From GCA-003244245 sp050699595 (GTDB lineage: Bacteria; Actinomycetota; Actinomycetes; Mycobacteriales; Pseudonocardiaceae): DNA of 64,000 nt. Shown here piece after piece: positions 47,566 through 56,700 of this stretch. A program made the position numbers and the translations under genes. Below the pieces are notes generated by a model. That model made no database searches and was not told where the DNA came from. It saw only the letters and a program-made list of their open reading frames with translations. The stretch lies in the NCBI GenBank assembly GCA_050699595.1, contig JBOHFI010000028.1, positions 4,878 through 68,877 of the forward strand, given 5' to 3'. The stretch's first letter is position 1, and each line of letters opens with the position of its first letter.

Positions 47566-49011
47566 TCATGTGGTGATGTCCTCGTCGTCCTGGGCGCTGT
47601 GCAGAAAGCTGGTGATCTCCTCGTCCAATTCCATCAGGCTCACCGAGTGCAGTGTCCGCATCTGCCGCTGTAGCGACTGAATCCGAAGGACTGTTCCTCT
47701 GGAGCTGACCCGACCTGCCGTGTTCAGCGCATCGCGGGTCAACGCTGCGGCGTGTTCGTGGTCGCCTGCGACCAGGTAGGCGGTGGCGAGATCGGTCTGC
47801 ACGAGACAGCGGCTTCGCACGCGCCACGGCTCGTAGCTGTCCAACGTGCGGGTCATCAGCAGAGCGGCGTGTGCCGGCTCGCCGCTGTCCCGGAGTGCTC
47901 GGCCCAGGTCAGCGGCTAGTTCGGCTTCGGTGTAGAAGCTCAGCCACGCTGGCTCCCCATCAGAGCGACACCGTTCGTAGTGCCGCTCGGCTTCTAGTAC
48001 CGCGGTTCGAGTGGCGCTGGCGTCCCGGCCCAGCGCGTGTGCCCGCGCTTCCACAGCACTGAGTACGGCCGCCAAGGCCGGGGTCGCCTTCCCGGCCACC
48101 GCCTTCCCCGCTCGTGCCAGCGCTACCGCCTGGTGGGTGCAGTGCTGGCCGGTCGCGTTCTTGATCGTCAAACGGCTCATGGCGCACAGCATGTAACCCG
48201 CGAACAGCCGGTTGCCCGCGTTCATCGCCAGGTTGAGGGCCTGGACGTAGTAGCGCTGCGCCAGGGCGTGACGGCCCACGTCGACGGCCGTGAACCCCGC
48301 CAGCCGAGTGGCCTGTGCCACTGCTGTCAGCAGCGCCCTGCCGGTCGAATCCGAGTAGCAACCGTGTAACAGCGTGGTCGCCTCGTCGTGCAGTAGCCGC
48401 ACGACTCGTACTCGAATTCGGCCCGATCCGTAACGGAAGTCCATCCGCCGCAGCTGCGCAACGCTGTCGGTCAGGATCTCCACATCGGTCATGCCGATAC
48501 GCCTACTGCCCGCATCCCTGGCCGCGTCGGCCACCGGCGGCGCGGCCAGGGCGAGCAGCGCCGGTTCGGCGAAGGCCGCTGCGGTGAACGTAATCCCCGG
48601 CAGGAGAACCCGTCGCTTCACGTCCGCTCCCGACAATTCGACGATCGTGTGCAGCGTGCTGTCCAGTCTCCCCGCATACCGCAGGGCGTCATCCGCCGGA
48701 TGACCGTCGATCACCACCGGCAGCACCAGACCACCCTGCGACGACACAGGATCACTGGACTCGCCGGACCCCACCACGGCCACCAGGTCACCACCGCGCA
48801 CCGATGGCGGCAATCGCACTAGCTCGATCAACCTGTCTCGTGAGACGGACAGCACGCGGGCGATCTTCGGCCAGAGGTACGGCAACGGCTCGTGGTCTCC
48901 CGCCTCCCAGCGCACCACAGTGGACCGATCCACCCCCACCTCCTCCGCGAACGACTCCTGCGTGTACCCCACCGCTTTGCGAGCATGGACCAGACCCTCC
49001 CGTTTCCCCAT
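47566..49011 (-). CDS. XRE-TPR transcriptional regulator
   Basis: Start taken at ATG 49011 (MGKREGLVHARKAVGYTQES), giving 481 residues. The helix-turn-helix is FAEEVGVDRSTVVRWEAGDH followed by LPYLWPKIARVLSVSRDRL. The central 90-residue segment is specific to this regulator type. The C-terminal half is TPR-like (RYYVQALNLAMNAGNRLFAG, EAERHYERCRSDGEPAWLSF, TAYLVAGDHEHAAALTRDAL). It is likely a ligand-sensing regulator. It faces away from the radical SAM/SerRS genes to its right and may or may not control them. Confidence 0.88.
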   Translation of the reverse strand: MGKREGLVHARKAVGYTQESFAEEVGVDRSTVVRWEAGDHEPLPYLWPKIARVLSVSRDRLIELVRLPPSVRGGDLVAVVGSGESSDPVSSQGGLVLPVVIDGHPADDALRYAGRLDSTLHTIVELSGADVKRRVLLPGITFTAAAFAEPALLALAAPPVADAARDAGSRRIGMTDVEILTDSVAQLRRMDFRYGSGRIRVRVVRLLHDEATTLLHGCYSDSTGRALLTAVAQATRLAGFTAVDVGRHALAQRYYVQALNLAMNAGNRLFAGYMLCAMSRLTIKNATGQHCTHQAVALARAGKAVAGKATPALAAVLSAVEARAHALGRDASATRTAVLEAERHYERCRSDGEPAWLSFYTEAELAADLGRALRDSGEPAHAALLMTRTLDSYEPWRVRSRCLVQTDLATAYLVAGDHEHAAALTRDALNTAGRVSSRGTVLRIQSLQRQMRTLHSVSLMELDEEITSFLHSAQDDEDITT

Positions 49012-49158
49012 TGCGGCATGCTCCCACACCGGGGTGAGCCAACTCACCGCAACCAAGGAGAGGGGTTCGCCAGCCGCAACTGGCGCATTCTGACAGCTCG
49101 ACAGTGCCGTCCCGGAAGAGATTTCAGCGTGGGCCGCGAGGATGCGTCGTAGAGCCGA

Positions 49159-50325
49159 TCAGAGGAAGAACGAGTGCTCCGGCTGGGGCAATACCGCACG
49201 CAGATCGTCGGCCCACCGCTCTACGTCGGCTAGGCGCCCTGCCTCCCGGAGCCGCTCCACCTCGCGGAAGACTCGGTTGAGGTGGTGGCCGCGGCCGTTG
49301 CCGGGGGGATCGCCGTACAGGTCCGAGCACGGCAGAAGGTCACCACTGGGCGTCACCTCGCCGAACCAGCCGGCGGCCAGGCAGCCACGGTCGTCAGGAG
49401 GAAGCGGTTCCACTTCGGCCAACGACGCGTCTGGGGCAACCACGTCGACGCCAGCCTCGGCCAGCAGCCTGCGAGCTTGGGAGGTGGGGCAAGTGTGAGC
49501 GAGGAACGCGGCCCGTACGTCATCGTCGGTGTCGATCTGTGCGCCGTTCAGTGGGAACGCCGGGCGCAGTATCAGGTAGTCGACCGCTCCCGCGCCATGC
49601 CGCTTGCAAAGCCCGGACACGAACTCCGCGACCGCCTCGATGTCATCGACATTGTTGCGATCGACCACGACTGACACGCCAAGGAGCGTTCGGGACCGGC
49701 GTTGTACGCGCAGCTCAGCCAATATCTCAAGGTTGTGCGACACACGACGTTGGTACGGCATCCGCAGGTCGTAGTCGTGGTGACGACGGTGTACGTCAGG
49801 TGTCACCGCGTTGAGACTGACCCGGACGAACACGAGCTCGGCGTCGAACAGCGTCGCGGTCTGCTCGGCGTTGAATAGGCTGCCGTTGGTGAACACACAC
49901 TGATTCACTCCACGCTTGTGCGCGCGGGTGACGGCGGAGTAGAGCAGCGGATTCATGGTGGGCTCCCCGCCCACCCACATGATCTCCACGCGGTGTTCAG
50001 CGAGGTGATCGATCACGGCGTCGATTCGGGATCGCCGCATCACTGTCAGCGGCGACGACCGGGGGTGGTGGAAGACGTCTGTGTCCGACCATTCCTCCCG
50101 TGCGCTGCGGCAGCTACACCAGGGACACGCGAAGTTGCACAGGAAGGTCGGGCTCACCTCGACGTGCAGCGGCAGCACCTCGTGATAGCGCCCGGCGAGC
50201 ACCAAGCGGACGCGGTCGCCCCAGTGACCGGGCTGCTCAGGGAGGGGCCACGTGGACCGCTCCTGGATCTCAGCCGCCGTCGTGGCGCTGTCCCTGCGCG
50301 CGCAGCGGCCCGAGGGTCTCGGCAC
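49159..50325 (-). CDS. Radical SAM enzyme next to SerRS
   Basis: The radical SAM core starts HVEVSPTFLCNFACPWCSC, giving CxxxCxxC. EIMWVGGEPTMNPLLY is the SAM-binding GGE strand, and FVRVSLNAVTPDVHRRH follows. The C-terminal region (RGCLAAGWFGEVTPSGDLLP, CSDLYGDP) has a SPASM-like cysteine pair, and the protein ends ADDLRAVLPQPEHSFFL. The start is uncertain: GTG 50325 overlaps serS by 56 nt and GTG 50202 is internal; homologous sequence seems to begin about 50285 at an ACG codon. The end of a paralogue lies on the other side of serS. It may modify a peptide or a tRNA-linked substrate. Confidence 0.8.
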   Translation of the reverse strand: MPRPSGRCARRDSATTAAEIQERSTWPLPEQPGHWGDRVRLVLAGRYHEVLPLHVEVSPTFLCNFACPWCSCRSAREEWSDTDVFHHPRSSPLTVMRRSRIDAVIDHLAEHRVEIMWVGGEPTMNPLLYSAVTRAHKRGVNQCVFTNGSLFNAEQTATLFDAELVFVRVSLNAVTPDVHRRHHDYDLRMPYQRRVSHNLEILAELRVQRRSRTLLGVSVVVDRNNVDDIEAVAEFVSGLCKRHGAGAVDYLILRPAFPLNGAQIDTDDDVRAAFLAHTCPTSQARRLLAEAGVDVVAPDASLAEVEPLPPDDRGCLAAGWFGEVTPSGDLLPCSDLYGDPPGNGRGHHLNRVFREVERLREAGRLADVERWADDLRAVLPQPEHSFFL

Positions 50326-51571
50326 CGCCCATGTACGGCCGCAGCACTTCTGGCAGGAGTACTCGGCCGTCGGGTTGTTGGCCGTGCTCGACGATGGCCG
50401 CCCATAGCCGCGGTGTGGCCACTGCGGAACCGTTGAGCAGGCACACGTGTCGGGTGCCGCCTTCCGTGCGCACCCGAATCCCGCTGCGCCGGGCTTGGAA
50501 GTCAGTGAAGCTGCCGACCGAGGACACCTCCAGCCAACGGTCGACGCCGGGGGCGTACACCTCCAGGTCAAAAATCCGCGCCGAGGAGAACGTCAGGTCG
50601 CCGGTGCATAGGTCCACCACGCGGTATGGCAGCTCCAGCTCTGTCAGTGTGCGCTCGGCGTCGGCGAGCAACTCGGCGAACTCGTGCTCGACGTTTTCTG
50701 GCAGGCATATCCGCACCAGCTCGACCTTGTGAAACTCATGCAGTCTCTGCATACCGCGGGTGTCCTTGCCGGCGCTACCGGCCTCGCGACGGAAACAGGA
50801 GGTGTAGGTCATATACCGGCGTGGCAGGTCGGCGGGGTCGAGGATCTCCTCACGGTGCAGCGCGGTCAGCGGCACCTCGCCGGTGGGCACCAGCCACAGG
50901 TTGTCGAGCGTAGTGGTGTATGCGTCATCGGCGAACTTGGGCAGGTGGCCGGTTCCGACCATGATCTGCTCGCGCACCATGTGGGGAACGATGAGTTCCT
51001 CATATACACCGCGATGCGTGTCCAGTCCCCACGACACCAGCGCTCGCAGCAGCCGGGCACCGTCGCCGCGCAGCACCGAGAAGCCCGAACCGCTGAGCTT
51101 GGCGGCGCGCTCGACGTCGAGAATGCCTAGGTCGCCAGCCACCTCCCAATGCGGCCGAAGCTCCGGCGCGGGCACCGCCTCGGGGCCTCCGTAGCGCAGC
51201 ACCACGTTGGCCGACTCGTCGTCACCCACCGGGGCCTCAGGATCGGGCAAGTTCGGTAGCGTCAGCAGCAGGTCGAGCGACGACTGCTCGGCGTCCTTGA
51301 ATGTGCTCTCCAGCTCGGCGATCACGAGCTTGAGCTGCACCAGTTCGGCGCGGCGTGCCTCAACAGAGGCGTCCTTGTTGGCGATAAGCCGGCTCATCTC
51401 CTTGGACTGCCGGTTCATGGTCGCTCGCGCCTCGTCGAGCTGGGCGCGGAGCTGACGTCGGTGCAGCACAGAGTCGCGCGCACGGTGAACCTTCGCCGGA
51501 TCGATACCCTTGGTGGCCAGCCGCTTGGCCACCTCGTCGGAGTGATCGAGGATCAGATCAAGATCGAGCAC
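50270..51571 (-). CDS. Divergent seryl-tRNA synthetase
   Basis: A 433-residue class II synthetase, GTG 51571 with GGAGAC upstream. The N-terminal coiled coil runs over residues 1-110 (LRAQLDEARATMNRQSKEMS). Motif 2 is CFRREAGSAGKDTRGMQRLH; EVSSVGSFTDFQARRSGIR follows and motif 3 is NGSAVATPRLWAAIVEH with the ATP Arg. The N-terminus MLDLDLILDHSDEVAKRLAT differs from the usual actinobacterial housekeeping SerRS start (MIDLRALRED). SerRS paralogues occur in antibiotic clusters, either supplying seryl-tRNA or as a resistant copy. The flanking radical SAM genes support such a role; being the housekeeping copy cannot be excluded. Confidence 0.85.
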   Translation of the reverse strand: MLDLDLILDHSDEVAKRLATKGIDPAKVHRARDSVLHRRQLRAQLDEARATMNRQSKEMSRLIANKDASVEARRAELVQLKLVIAELESTFKDAEQSSLDLLLTLPNLPDPEAPVGDDESANVVLRYGGPEAVPAPELRPHWEVAGDLGILDVERAAKLSGSGFSVLRGDGARLLRALVSWGLDTHRGVYEELIVPHMVREQIMVGTGHLPKFADDAYTTTLDNLWLVPTGEVPLTALHREEILDPADLPRRYMTYTSCFRREAGSAGKDTRGMQRLHEFHKVELVRICLPENVEHEFAELLADAERTLTELELPYRVVDLCTGDLTFSSARIFDLEVYAPGVDRWLEVSSVGSFTDFQARRSGIRVRTEGGTRHVCLLNGSAVATPRLWAAIVEHGQQPDGRVLLPEVLRPYMGGAETLGPLRAQGQRHDGG

Positions 51572-51805
51572 AGTCTTGTCTCCAGCTCGGGGGGGCTACC
51601 GTTGGGGCGGGCGTTTTGTTCAGGTGAACCGATACATCTGCCAACGCTACCTCGCGCGAAGAATGAGTGGCCCAGTGGGTAGGTGGCCTCCCGTAGATCG
51701 TCCACCCAGCGCCACACCTCGGACATACGGCCCGCACGCCGGAACTGTTCAATCTGGTGGAACACCCGATTGTGATGGTGCCCCCGCGAGTTATGCGGGC
51801 AAGTG
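51553..51805 (-). pseudogene. C-terminal remnant of a paralogous radical SAM gene
   Basis: The minus strand reads HNSRGHHHNRVFHQIEQFRR, then AGRMSEVWRWVDDLREATYP and LGHSFFARG. It aligns with the end of the radical SAM protein at 49159 (RGHHLNRVFREVERLREAGR, LADVERWADDLRAVLPQPEH). Everything before RGHHH is missing, and after SFFAR the frame drifts into serS leader sequence. serS is therefore flanked by an intact and a truncated copy of the same gene. Confidence 0.7.
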
Positions 51806-51817
51806 GTCTGAAAACAT

Positions 51818-52966
51818 TCACGTCAACTCGATGATCACCTGGCGGTTCTGCGCCGCCGGGATGGGGATGAGGTTGCCCTGTTGATCTCGATCCGGCACAA
51901 AACCGGGAAAATCGCTGCCCACGCCGCGGGTGCTGATTCGGTCGGCCGGGGCGCCGAGTTTTACCAGGAGATCACGAACAGCATCAGCTCGTTGTTCCGA
52001 CAGCTGGAGCCGGTATTCTGCAGTGCCGTCCGAGGCGGCGGTTCCGGTGAGCAGCGCCTTTTTCCCATTCTTGATGGCCTGCGCGTAGTCGGCGAGGACC
52101 ACACGGGCCTGATCGGGATCTCGAAACGCGGCCTGATTGGGCACGAAGCCGACGGCGCCGTCCCGCAGTACTGTGACCGACGGCAGCGGTCCGATCGAGC
52201 GCCCCGCGACCGGCACGATGGTGACGGGCGGCAGCCCGTCCAGCGTTCGCGTGCTGGGTAGCGGAGCCTGCTTGACCTCTGCGTTGCCACCCGCCGATTC
52301 GACGATCTTCGTCCAGAGCGCGACCAGCACGGATCGGGCCGGCGCGGGCAGCGGCTGCTGTGGCGGCGCGGTGTCGCCGAGTCCGGTGAACACCACACGC
52401 ATCCCGGTGAGGTTGGGCAGCTGTTGCGTGCGCCGGAGCTGGCCGACCACCTCGTCGGGGTTCGCGTTGAGCAGCGCGCCGCCCTGGTCCTCGAATCGCA
52501 GGGCGCCGGTGGTCTGCAGACCGCTGTCGATCACCACGATGGTCTTGGGTCCGACGGCGTCGCTGACTGAGCGCGCCGCGAGGGTGATCGCGGTGAGCAG
52601 GTCCACCTCAGGGTTGCCGGCGCGGGTCTTGTCGATCAGGTTCGTGAGCTGGTTGACCTGATCCTGCTGATAGAGAGGATTGTCGTTCCCGGTCTTGAGT
52701 GATACTGGGGCCGACGCGGTAGGGTTCCCGTCGTCCACGATGACGGTTGCGGATGAGCCGAGCCCGGATGCGGTGTCGATCTCGTCCTTGACCGTGGCCA
52801 ACAGGCTGGGCGCCATCATATTGGAATGCGCTCCCACGATCACGGCGAGCGCTCCCGGGGTAGCAGTCGCCCTGGTATTGCCGCAGCCGGTGCAGAGTAG
52901 CAAACCGAGAACGAGCGCGCCGCCGAGCAGGCCGCGCCTCGTTCCCGGGGAAACCGGAGAATGCAT
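51818..52966 (-). CDS. OmpA-family lipoprotein
   Basis: A 382-residue protein. The N-terminus RRGLLGGALVLGLLLCTGCG is a lipoprotein signal with the acylated Cys in CTGC. The C-terminal 110 residues hold an OmpA-like peptidoglycan-binding domain: LLTGTAASDGTAEYRLQLSE, QRADAVRDLLVKLGAPADRI, and STRGVGSDFPGF, with the conserved Asp and Arg for diaminopimelate. The middle resembles a Rossmann/VWA-like segment (PKTIVVIDSGLQTTGALRFE). Last gene of a three-gene operon; likely tethers a complex to the cell wall. Confidence 0.85.
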   Translation of the reverse strand: MHSPVSPGTRRGLLGGALVLGLLLCTGCGNTRATATPGALAVIVGAHSNMMAPSLLATVKDEIDTASGLGSSATVIVDDGNPTASAPVSLKTGNDNPLYQQDQVNQLTNLIDKTRAGNPEVDLLTAITLAARSVSDAVGPKTIVVIDSGLQTTGALRFEDQGGALLNANPDEVVGQLRRTQQLPNLTGMRVVFTGLGDTAPPQQPLPAPARSVLVALWTKIVESAGGNAEVKQAPLPSTRTLDGLPPVTIVPVAGRSIGPLPSVTVLRDGAVGFVPNQAAFRDPDQARVVLADYAQAIKNGKKALLTGTAASDGTAEYRLQLSEQRADAVRDLLVKLGAPADRISTRGVGSDFPGFVPDRDQQGNLIPIPAAQNRQVIIELT

Positions 52967-53000
52967 CGTTGTCGTCCTTTTCCGCCGGTGAAGACGCGGC

Positions 53001-54215
53001 TCAGTTCCCTATCGACTCAGTTCCCTGGAGCTGGTCGGGGCGCGACGCGCGGCCGGCGGCGATCTCAACCCCATCAGTGACCGTGGGGTTGGCCAGGTTG
53101 CGGACGAGATGGTGCTGGTAGTGGTGCTTGAGCTCGGCGGCGAAACCGTCCTGCGCAGCCCGCTTACCGGCCCACTGCTCGGCGAGATCGGCTTCCGATT
53201 CACGAGCCTGTTGCACGTCGAAGCCCGCCACCACCAGGTCGGTGTGCTTGGCCACCAGCTCGGCCCGGAGCTCATTCACCCGCAGGTGTGCCGCACGCAG
53301 ATTCTTCAGATACGGATTGTACCTGGTGGCGCTGCGCAGCAGAACGACCGCTCCGATGGCGAGTACGACGAGCAGCCAGCCGAAGGTGAGGGTTCCCCAG
53401 CCGATTCCGGCGCGTTCGAGCAAGGACGGCTCCCCGGGCTGCACGCCGCTGGGCTGCCGTAGCAGATAGGCCGTGCGAATTTGCGCCACAAACAATGACA
53501 CGCCCACCCACAGCAATGTTCCGGCCACCAGCCCGGCGACGAGGACTCCTCGATCGCGGCGCCCTCGGCGAACTCGGGCGACCAGCTCGCCGAGCTGCTT
53601 GGGGAGCAGGACGTTCACCAGGATGATGGACGCCGACAGCACCATTGTCTCCCGCAGAGAGTTCCCCATCAGCTGGAACGCGGTGTAGTTCAGGCCGATC
53701 TCGGCGATCGCGGCTCCCAGGTAGGTCAACCAATCCTTGATGACCTCCCCGCGACGGTTCTCGTCGATCCGGCTCCGCGCGGGCCAGTATCCCCCGTTGT
53801 CGCCGGGTTCCGCACCGTCGACGATATTCTGCATGTGGTCGAGATATGCGCAGGCCTCGCGCAGCTCCTGGTCGAGTCGGTTGTCGGCCCGCTCTGCTGT
53901 CGCATGCTTGCGGATCGCGGTCCGATAGAGCAGCTGGGCGGTTTTCCGGTCCTTGTGCTGGCGCAGTTCCGCCTCGGCCGACCAGCGGTGATTCCACCGA
54001 TCGATCTTGTGTTCCATGATCAGCGGATGACCGTGCGTGCCGAGATCGACGTCGTACATGTCGCTGGCCGCATCCTTGCGCGCCTCGGACTCGACGAAAT
54101 CTCGGAGCATGACCTCATCGACCTCGGGACCGGGGTCCGGGCCCGCCACCACGTGGATGTCGTCTTCGCTGGGAATGGGTCTCGGAGGCTTCTTGCGCAG
54201 CGGCACCGCGATCAT
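53001..54215 (-). CDS. Membrane protein with three or four TM helices
   Basis: A 404-residue protein I do not recognise. The first 165 residues are charged and helical (HRWSAEAELRQHKDRKTAQL, LDQELREACAYLDHMQNIVD). Hydrophobic segments follow at about 165-185 (LTYLGAAIAEIGLNYTAF), 190-205 (TMVLSASIILVNVLLP), 220-245 (GVLVAGLVAGTLLWVGVSLF) and 275-295 (LTFGWLLVVLAIGAVVLL). The C-terminal 100 residues form a probable coiled coil (LKNLRAAHLRVNELRAELVA, ADLAEQWAGKRAAQDGF). Overlapping genes on both sides suggest one complex with the OmpA lipoprotein. Confidence 0.75.
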   Translation of the reverse strand: MIAVPLRKKPPRPIPSEDDIHVVAGPDPGPEVDEVMLRDFVESEARKDAASDMYDVDLGTHGHPLIMEHKIDRWNHRWSAEAELRQHKDRKTAQLLYRTAIRKHATAERADNRLDQELREACAYLDHMQNIVDGAEPGDNGGYWPARSRIDENRRGEVIKDWLTYLGAAIAEIGLNYTAFQLMGNSLRETMVLSASIILVNVLLPKQLGELVARVRRGRRDRGVLVAGLVAGTLLWVGVSLFVAQIRTAYLLRQPSGVQPGEPSLLERAGIGWGTLTFGWLLVVLAIGAVVLLRSATRYNPYLKNLRAAHLRVNELRAELVAKHTDLVVAGFDVQQARESEADLAEQWAGKRAAQDGFAAELKHHYQHHLVRNLANPTVTDGVEIAAGRASRPDQLQGTESIGN

Positions 54216-54997
54216 TCCCCTGTTCTCGATCCGGGTTCCGCGGCCACGTCGCGGGCCGGTAGCGTCAGCGCGGGCGTTCGGCTGGCGAAGTCCTTCAGAC
54301 GCCAGTGGTATTTCTCCGCGCTCGGGCCATCGATCTCGAGAACGAGAATCGGTAGTTCATCGTCGGGCCATGGCTCAGTGCCGGCCGCCGGTGGCGGGCT
54401 GGTCCGCTGCGGGTCCGAACAGCGTCGATGGAGCGCGGTGTGATAGATCTTCACCAGATGTTCGTACCGTGCGGCATGGGCGCCTGCGGCCTCCCGGGCG
54501 ACTTCGATGAGGTGGTGCCGGGCGCTGAAGAGTTGGCCGAGTCGCTGCTCAGCCTCCTTCTGCTCGCGTACCCAGCGCTGGTACGTCTTCTGCGCCGCGG
54601 CGGTCTCCCGGGCCTTGAGTACCCGTGGCGGAATCGTGGACAGCGGTTGTGGGTCGGCCTCATCGGCTGACGGTTGTACCGGAGCCGCCTCCGGTGCAAC
54701 CGCCTGCTCCCGGCGGTGCTGGTCGAGCAGAATGAGCACCTGCACCGCCTCACGGTCAATCGGATCGATCTTGTGGTGCAGCCATCCGCTGACCGCTCGC
54801 CGGCTGAGCTCCGCGTCGGCGCGCAGCGACTCCAGGTAGGGTGGCGGCTGCTCTGGGTCAGTGGGGGGCCGCTGGGCGTCGCGGCGGCCGTGCCAGGCCA
54901 CCCGCCAGCGTTCCACGGCCCGGACCGGCCGGGGAGCGGGAGCCGCCCCGTCTATGGTGGGCACGAGCTGCATCGAACCCTTTCCCGTGTCAGTCAC
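54212..54997 (-). CDS. Hypothetical soluble protein, first gene of the envelope operon
   Basis: A 261-residue protein without recognised domains or membrane segments. The N-terminal 60 residues are Pro/Arg-rich, residues about 60-95 (LRADAELSRRAVSGWLHHKI, DREAVQVLILLDQHRRE) are helical, and 120-190 is a probable coiled coil (ETAAAQKTYQRWVREQKEAE). The C-terminus ILVLEIDGPSAEKYHWRLKD may be a small beta unit. It overlaps the membrane-protein gene by 4 nt. ATG 54997 or ATG 54973 could start it. Confidence 0.7.
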   Translation of the reverse strand: MTDTGKGSMQLVPTIDGAAPAPRPVRAVERWRVAWHGRRDAQRPPTDPEQPPPYLESLRADAELSRRAVSGWLHHKIDPIDREAVQVLILLDQHRREQAVAPEAAPVQPSADEADPQPLSTIPPRVLKARETAAAQKTYQRWVREQKEAEQRLGQLFSARHHLIEVAREAAGAHAARYEHLVKIYHTALHRRCSDPQRTSPPPAAGTEPWPDDELPILVLEIDGPSAEKYHWRLKDFASRTPALTLPARDVAAEPGSRTGE

Positions 54998-55045
54998 CCC
55001 ATTGATGATCGGGCGGTTGTACTATTGATACCCCATCAAGGCGGT

Positions 55046-55060
55046 GTTCTGTTACAGAAC
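55046..55060. promoter_or_regulatory. Perfect 7-1-7 palindrome upstream of the envelope operon
   Basis: GTTCTGTTACAGAAC has two 7-bp arms around one base, 49 bp upstream of the envelope operon start. The size and position fit an operator of a dimeric repressor. The 207-bp gap 54998-55204 must also hold the promoters of this operon and of the small gene at 55205. Confidence 0.5.
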
Positions 55061-55204
55061 GCATTCGATCAGGGGATTTGGTTACTCTCAGTAGTCAAAC
55101 CTCGGCCTGCGTCGAAGGTGGTGAGGAGCGGTGTCGCTGGCCGCGCACGCCGTCGCTCCTGACAGCTCGTCCCGAGCAGGGTAGGCGGGAATCGATCATC
55201 TACG

Positions 55205-55453
55205 ATGCACCTCATGGCGACGGTCAGTGTGCATCCGATTCAACGTGAGTTCAGTCTTGCGGGCGGTAAGCAGAGTTGTCGGCTCTGTGGCGCTGAGGAG
55301 CGTTGGACCGCCAGCGCGGAGCCTCTGATCCAGGGACCGGCGCTGCAGCGCACGCTGCACCTGGTGCATCTCGTCAGGGCACACTTGGCGGACGTTCAAG
55401 CGACCTTCTCAGCAACAGAACGCAAGAAGGAGATCACGGTCCACGACGAGTAG
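55205..55453 (+). CDS. Small hypothetical protein (82 residues)
   Basis: ATG 55205 or ATG 55214 (MATVSVHPIQREFSLAGGKQ). It contains a CRLCG pair and a helical C-terminus (LQRTLHLVHLVRAHLADVQA, TERKKEITVHDE). Two cysteines and a following amphipathic helix could make a small metal-binding or partner protein. The codon pattern is coding-like, but I cannot name a family. It lies 166 bp upstream of the radical SAM cluster on the same strand. Confidence 0.45.
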   Translation: MHLMATVSVHPIQREFSLAGGKQSCRLCGAEERWTASAEPLIQGPALQRTLHLVHLVRAHLADVQATFSATERKKEITVHDE

Positions 55454-55619
55454 ACCCCGGGGTCTCGCCGCTGTGGCACTGGTTGGTGGTCAGCGTGATG
55501 CGGCCCGCGAACATGGTGTGGTCACGCTGGGATAATGTCAGGAATGTCATGGACCGGTCAGGTGGCTACGTCCAACCCTGACAGGGCAAACGAGTCGCAT
55601 CCATTGACTGAGAAGAGTC

Positions 55620-56700
55620 ATGAACGCCACGCTGACAACCATGCTTGTCAGAAATGGTAACCACGCGGAACCACGCTTGCCGCAGTTCCGCGTCACCGTG
55701 AATGCCCGGTGTGGACGAGCGTGCTTCTTCTGCCGTCCGTCCGGCGAAGCGGTAGCCACGGCGGCCGGCATGGAGCTGAAGGTTGACGACCTCATCGCCG
55801 TTGCCAAGGTGGTGCGGGGTGCGGGCATCACCAGCATCAAACTCACGGGTGGCGACCCTGCTCTGTACGGTCCACTTGAGGAAGCGGTGTTTCGGCTTCG
55901 CCGCGAGGCTGAGTTCGATCAAGTTGAGGTGGATCTCCCGGCACCCTTCGATCGGCGAGCGCGCCGAACGCCTTGCGGCCTCTGGGGTTACCCAGTTCAC
56001 CATGAGTATCGACACGTTGGACAAGCGGTTGCACCACGAACTGTGCGGCGTGGATGATCTGCCCGAGGTGATTGGCGCACTTCAACGGTGCGTCGAGACC
56101 GGAATTCCCGTCAAAGTGAACATGGTTGTGATGGGCGGCATCAACGATGATGAAGTGGCGTCGCTGGCTGGTTTCTGCGCTATGAGCGGCGTGCGCACTC
56201 TCAAGTTGCTCGATGTCATCAAGGACCTGGATGAAGGCTCTGAGAGCTTCGCGCGGCGACTCGCGATCAAGCGGGGCACGAAGCTGTCCGAGCTGTACGT
56301 GCCGCTCGGGACGTTCGCCGAGAAGTTCTTGGCCGTGGCCGTCCAGCGTGAGGTGCGCACCCAAGGCGGTCTCGGCCACCCCATGAACGTGGCGACTCTG
56401 CCGTCCGGCCTCGAGATAATGTTCAAGGACAGCGGCGTCGGAGCTTGGTACGGCTCGATCTGCAATGGCTGTCCGTTCTTCCCCTGTCACGACGCACTGA
56501 TGGCCCTACGCCTGACGGCCGATCTCCGCCTGCAGTTCTGCTTGCTGCGCCGGGACAACACGGCGGATCTGTCGAGCGTTGTCCACGACACCAACCAGCT
56601 CAGCGCGCTGGTTGGTGCGGCGCTCGAACCGTACACCAGCGCCAAATTCCGCACACCGGCTACCGATGCGCTCACGCTCACCGCGGCGGTGCCGGCATGA
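55620..56700 (+). pseudogene. MoaA-like radical SAM gene split by a one-base insertion
   Basis: From ATG 55620 the frame gives FRVTVNARCGRACFFC (CxxxCxxC cluster site) and VRGAGITSIKLTGGDPALYG (SAM-binding GG motif), like MoaA. At 55932 an extra G in GTGGATC shifts the frame; the next part, SRHPSIGERAERLAASGVTQ, FTMSIDTLDKRLHHELCG and VKVNMVVMGGINDDEVAS, lies one frame over and runs to 56700. The tail CNGCPFFPCHDAL with RLTADLRLQFCLL mimics the second cluster site of MoaA. Removing one base gives a normal 359-residue enzyme. It is either recently inactivated or a sequencing error. MoaA-type enzymes act on GTP, so a nucleotide substrate is plausible. Confidence 0.8.
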
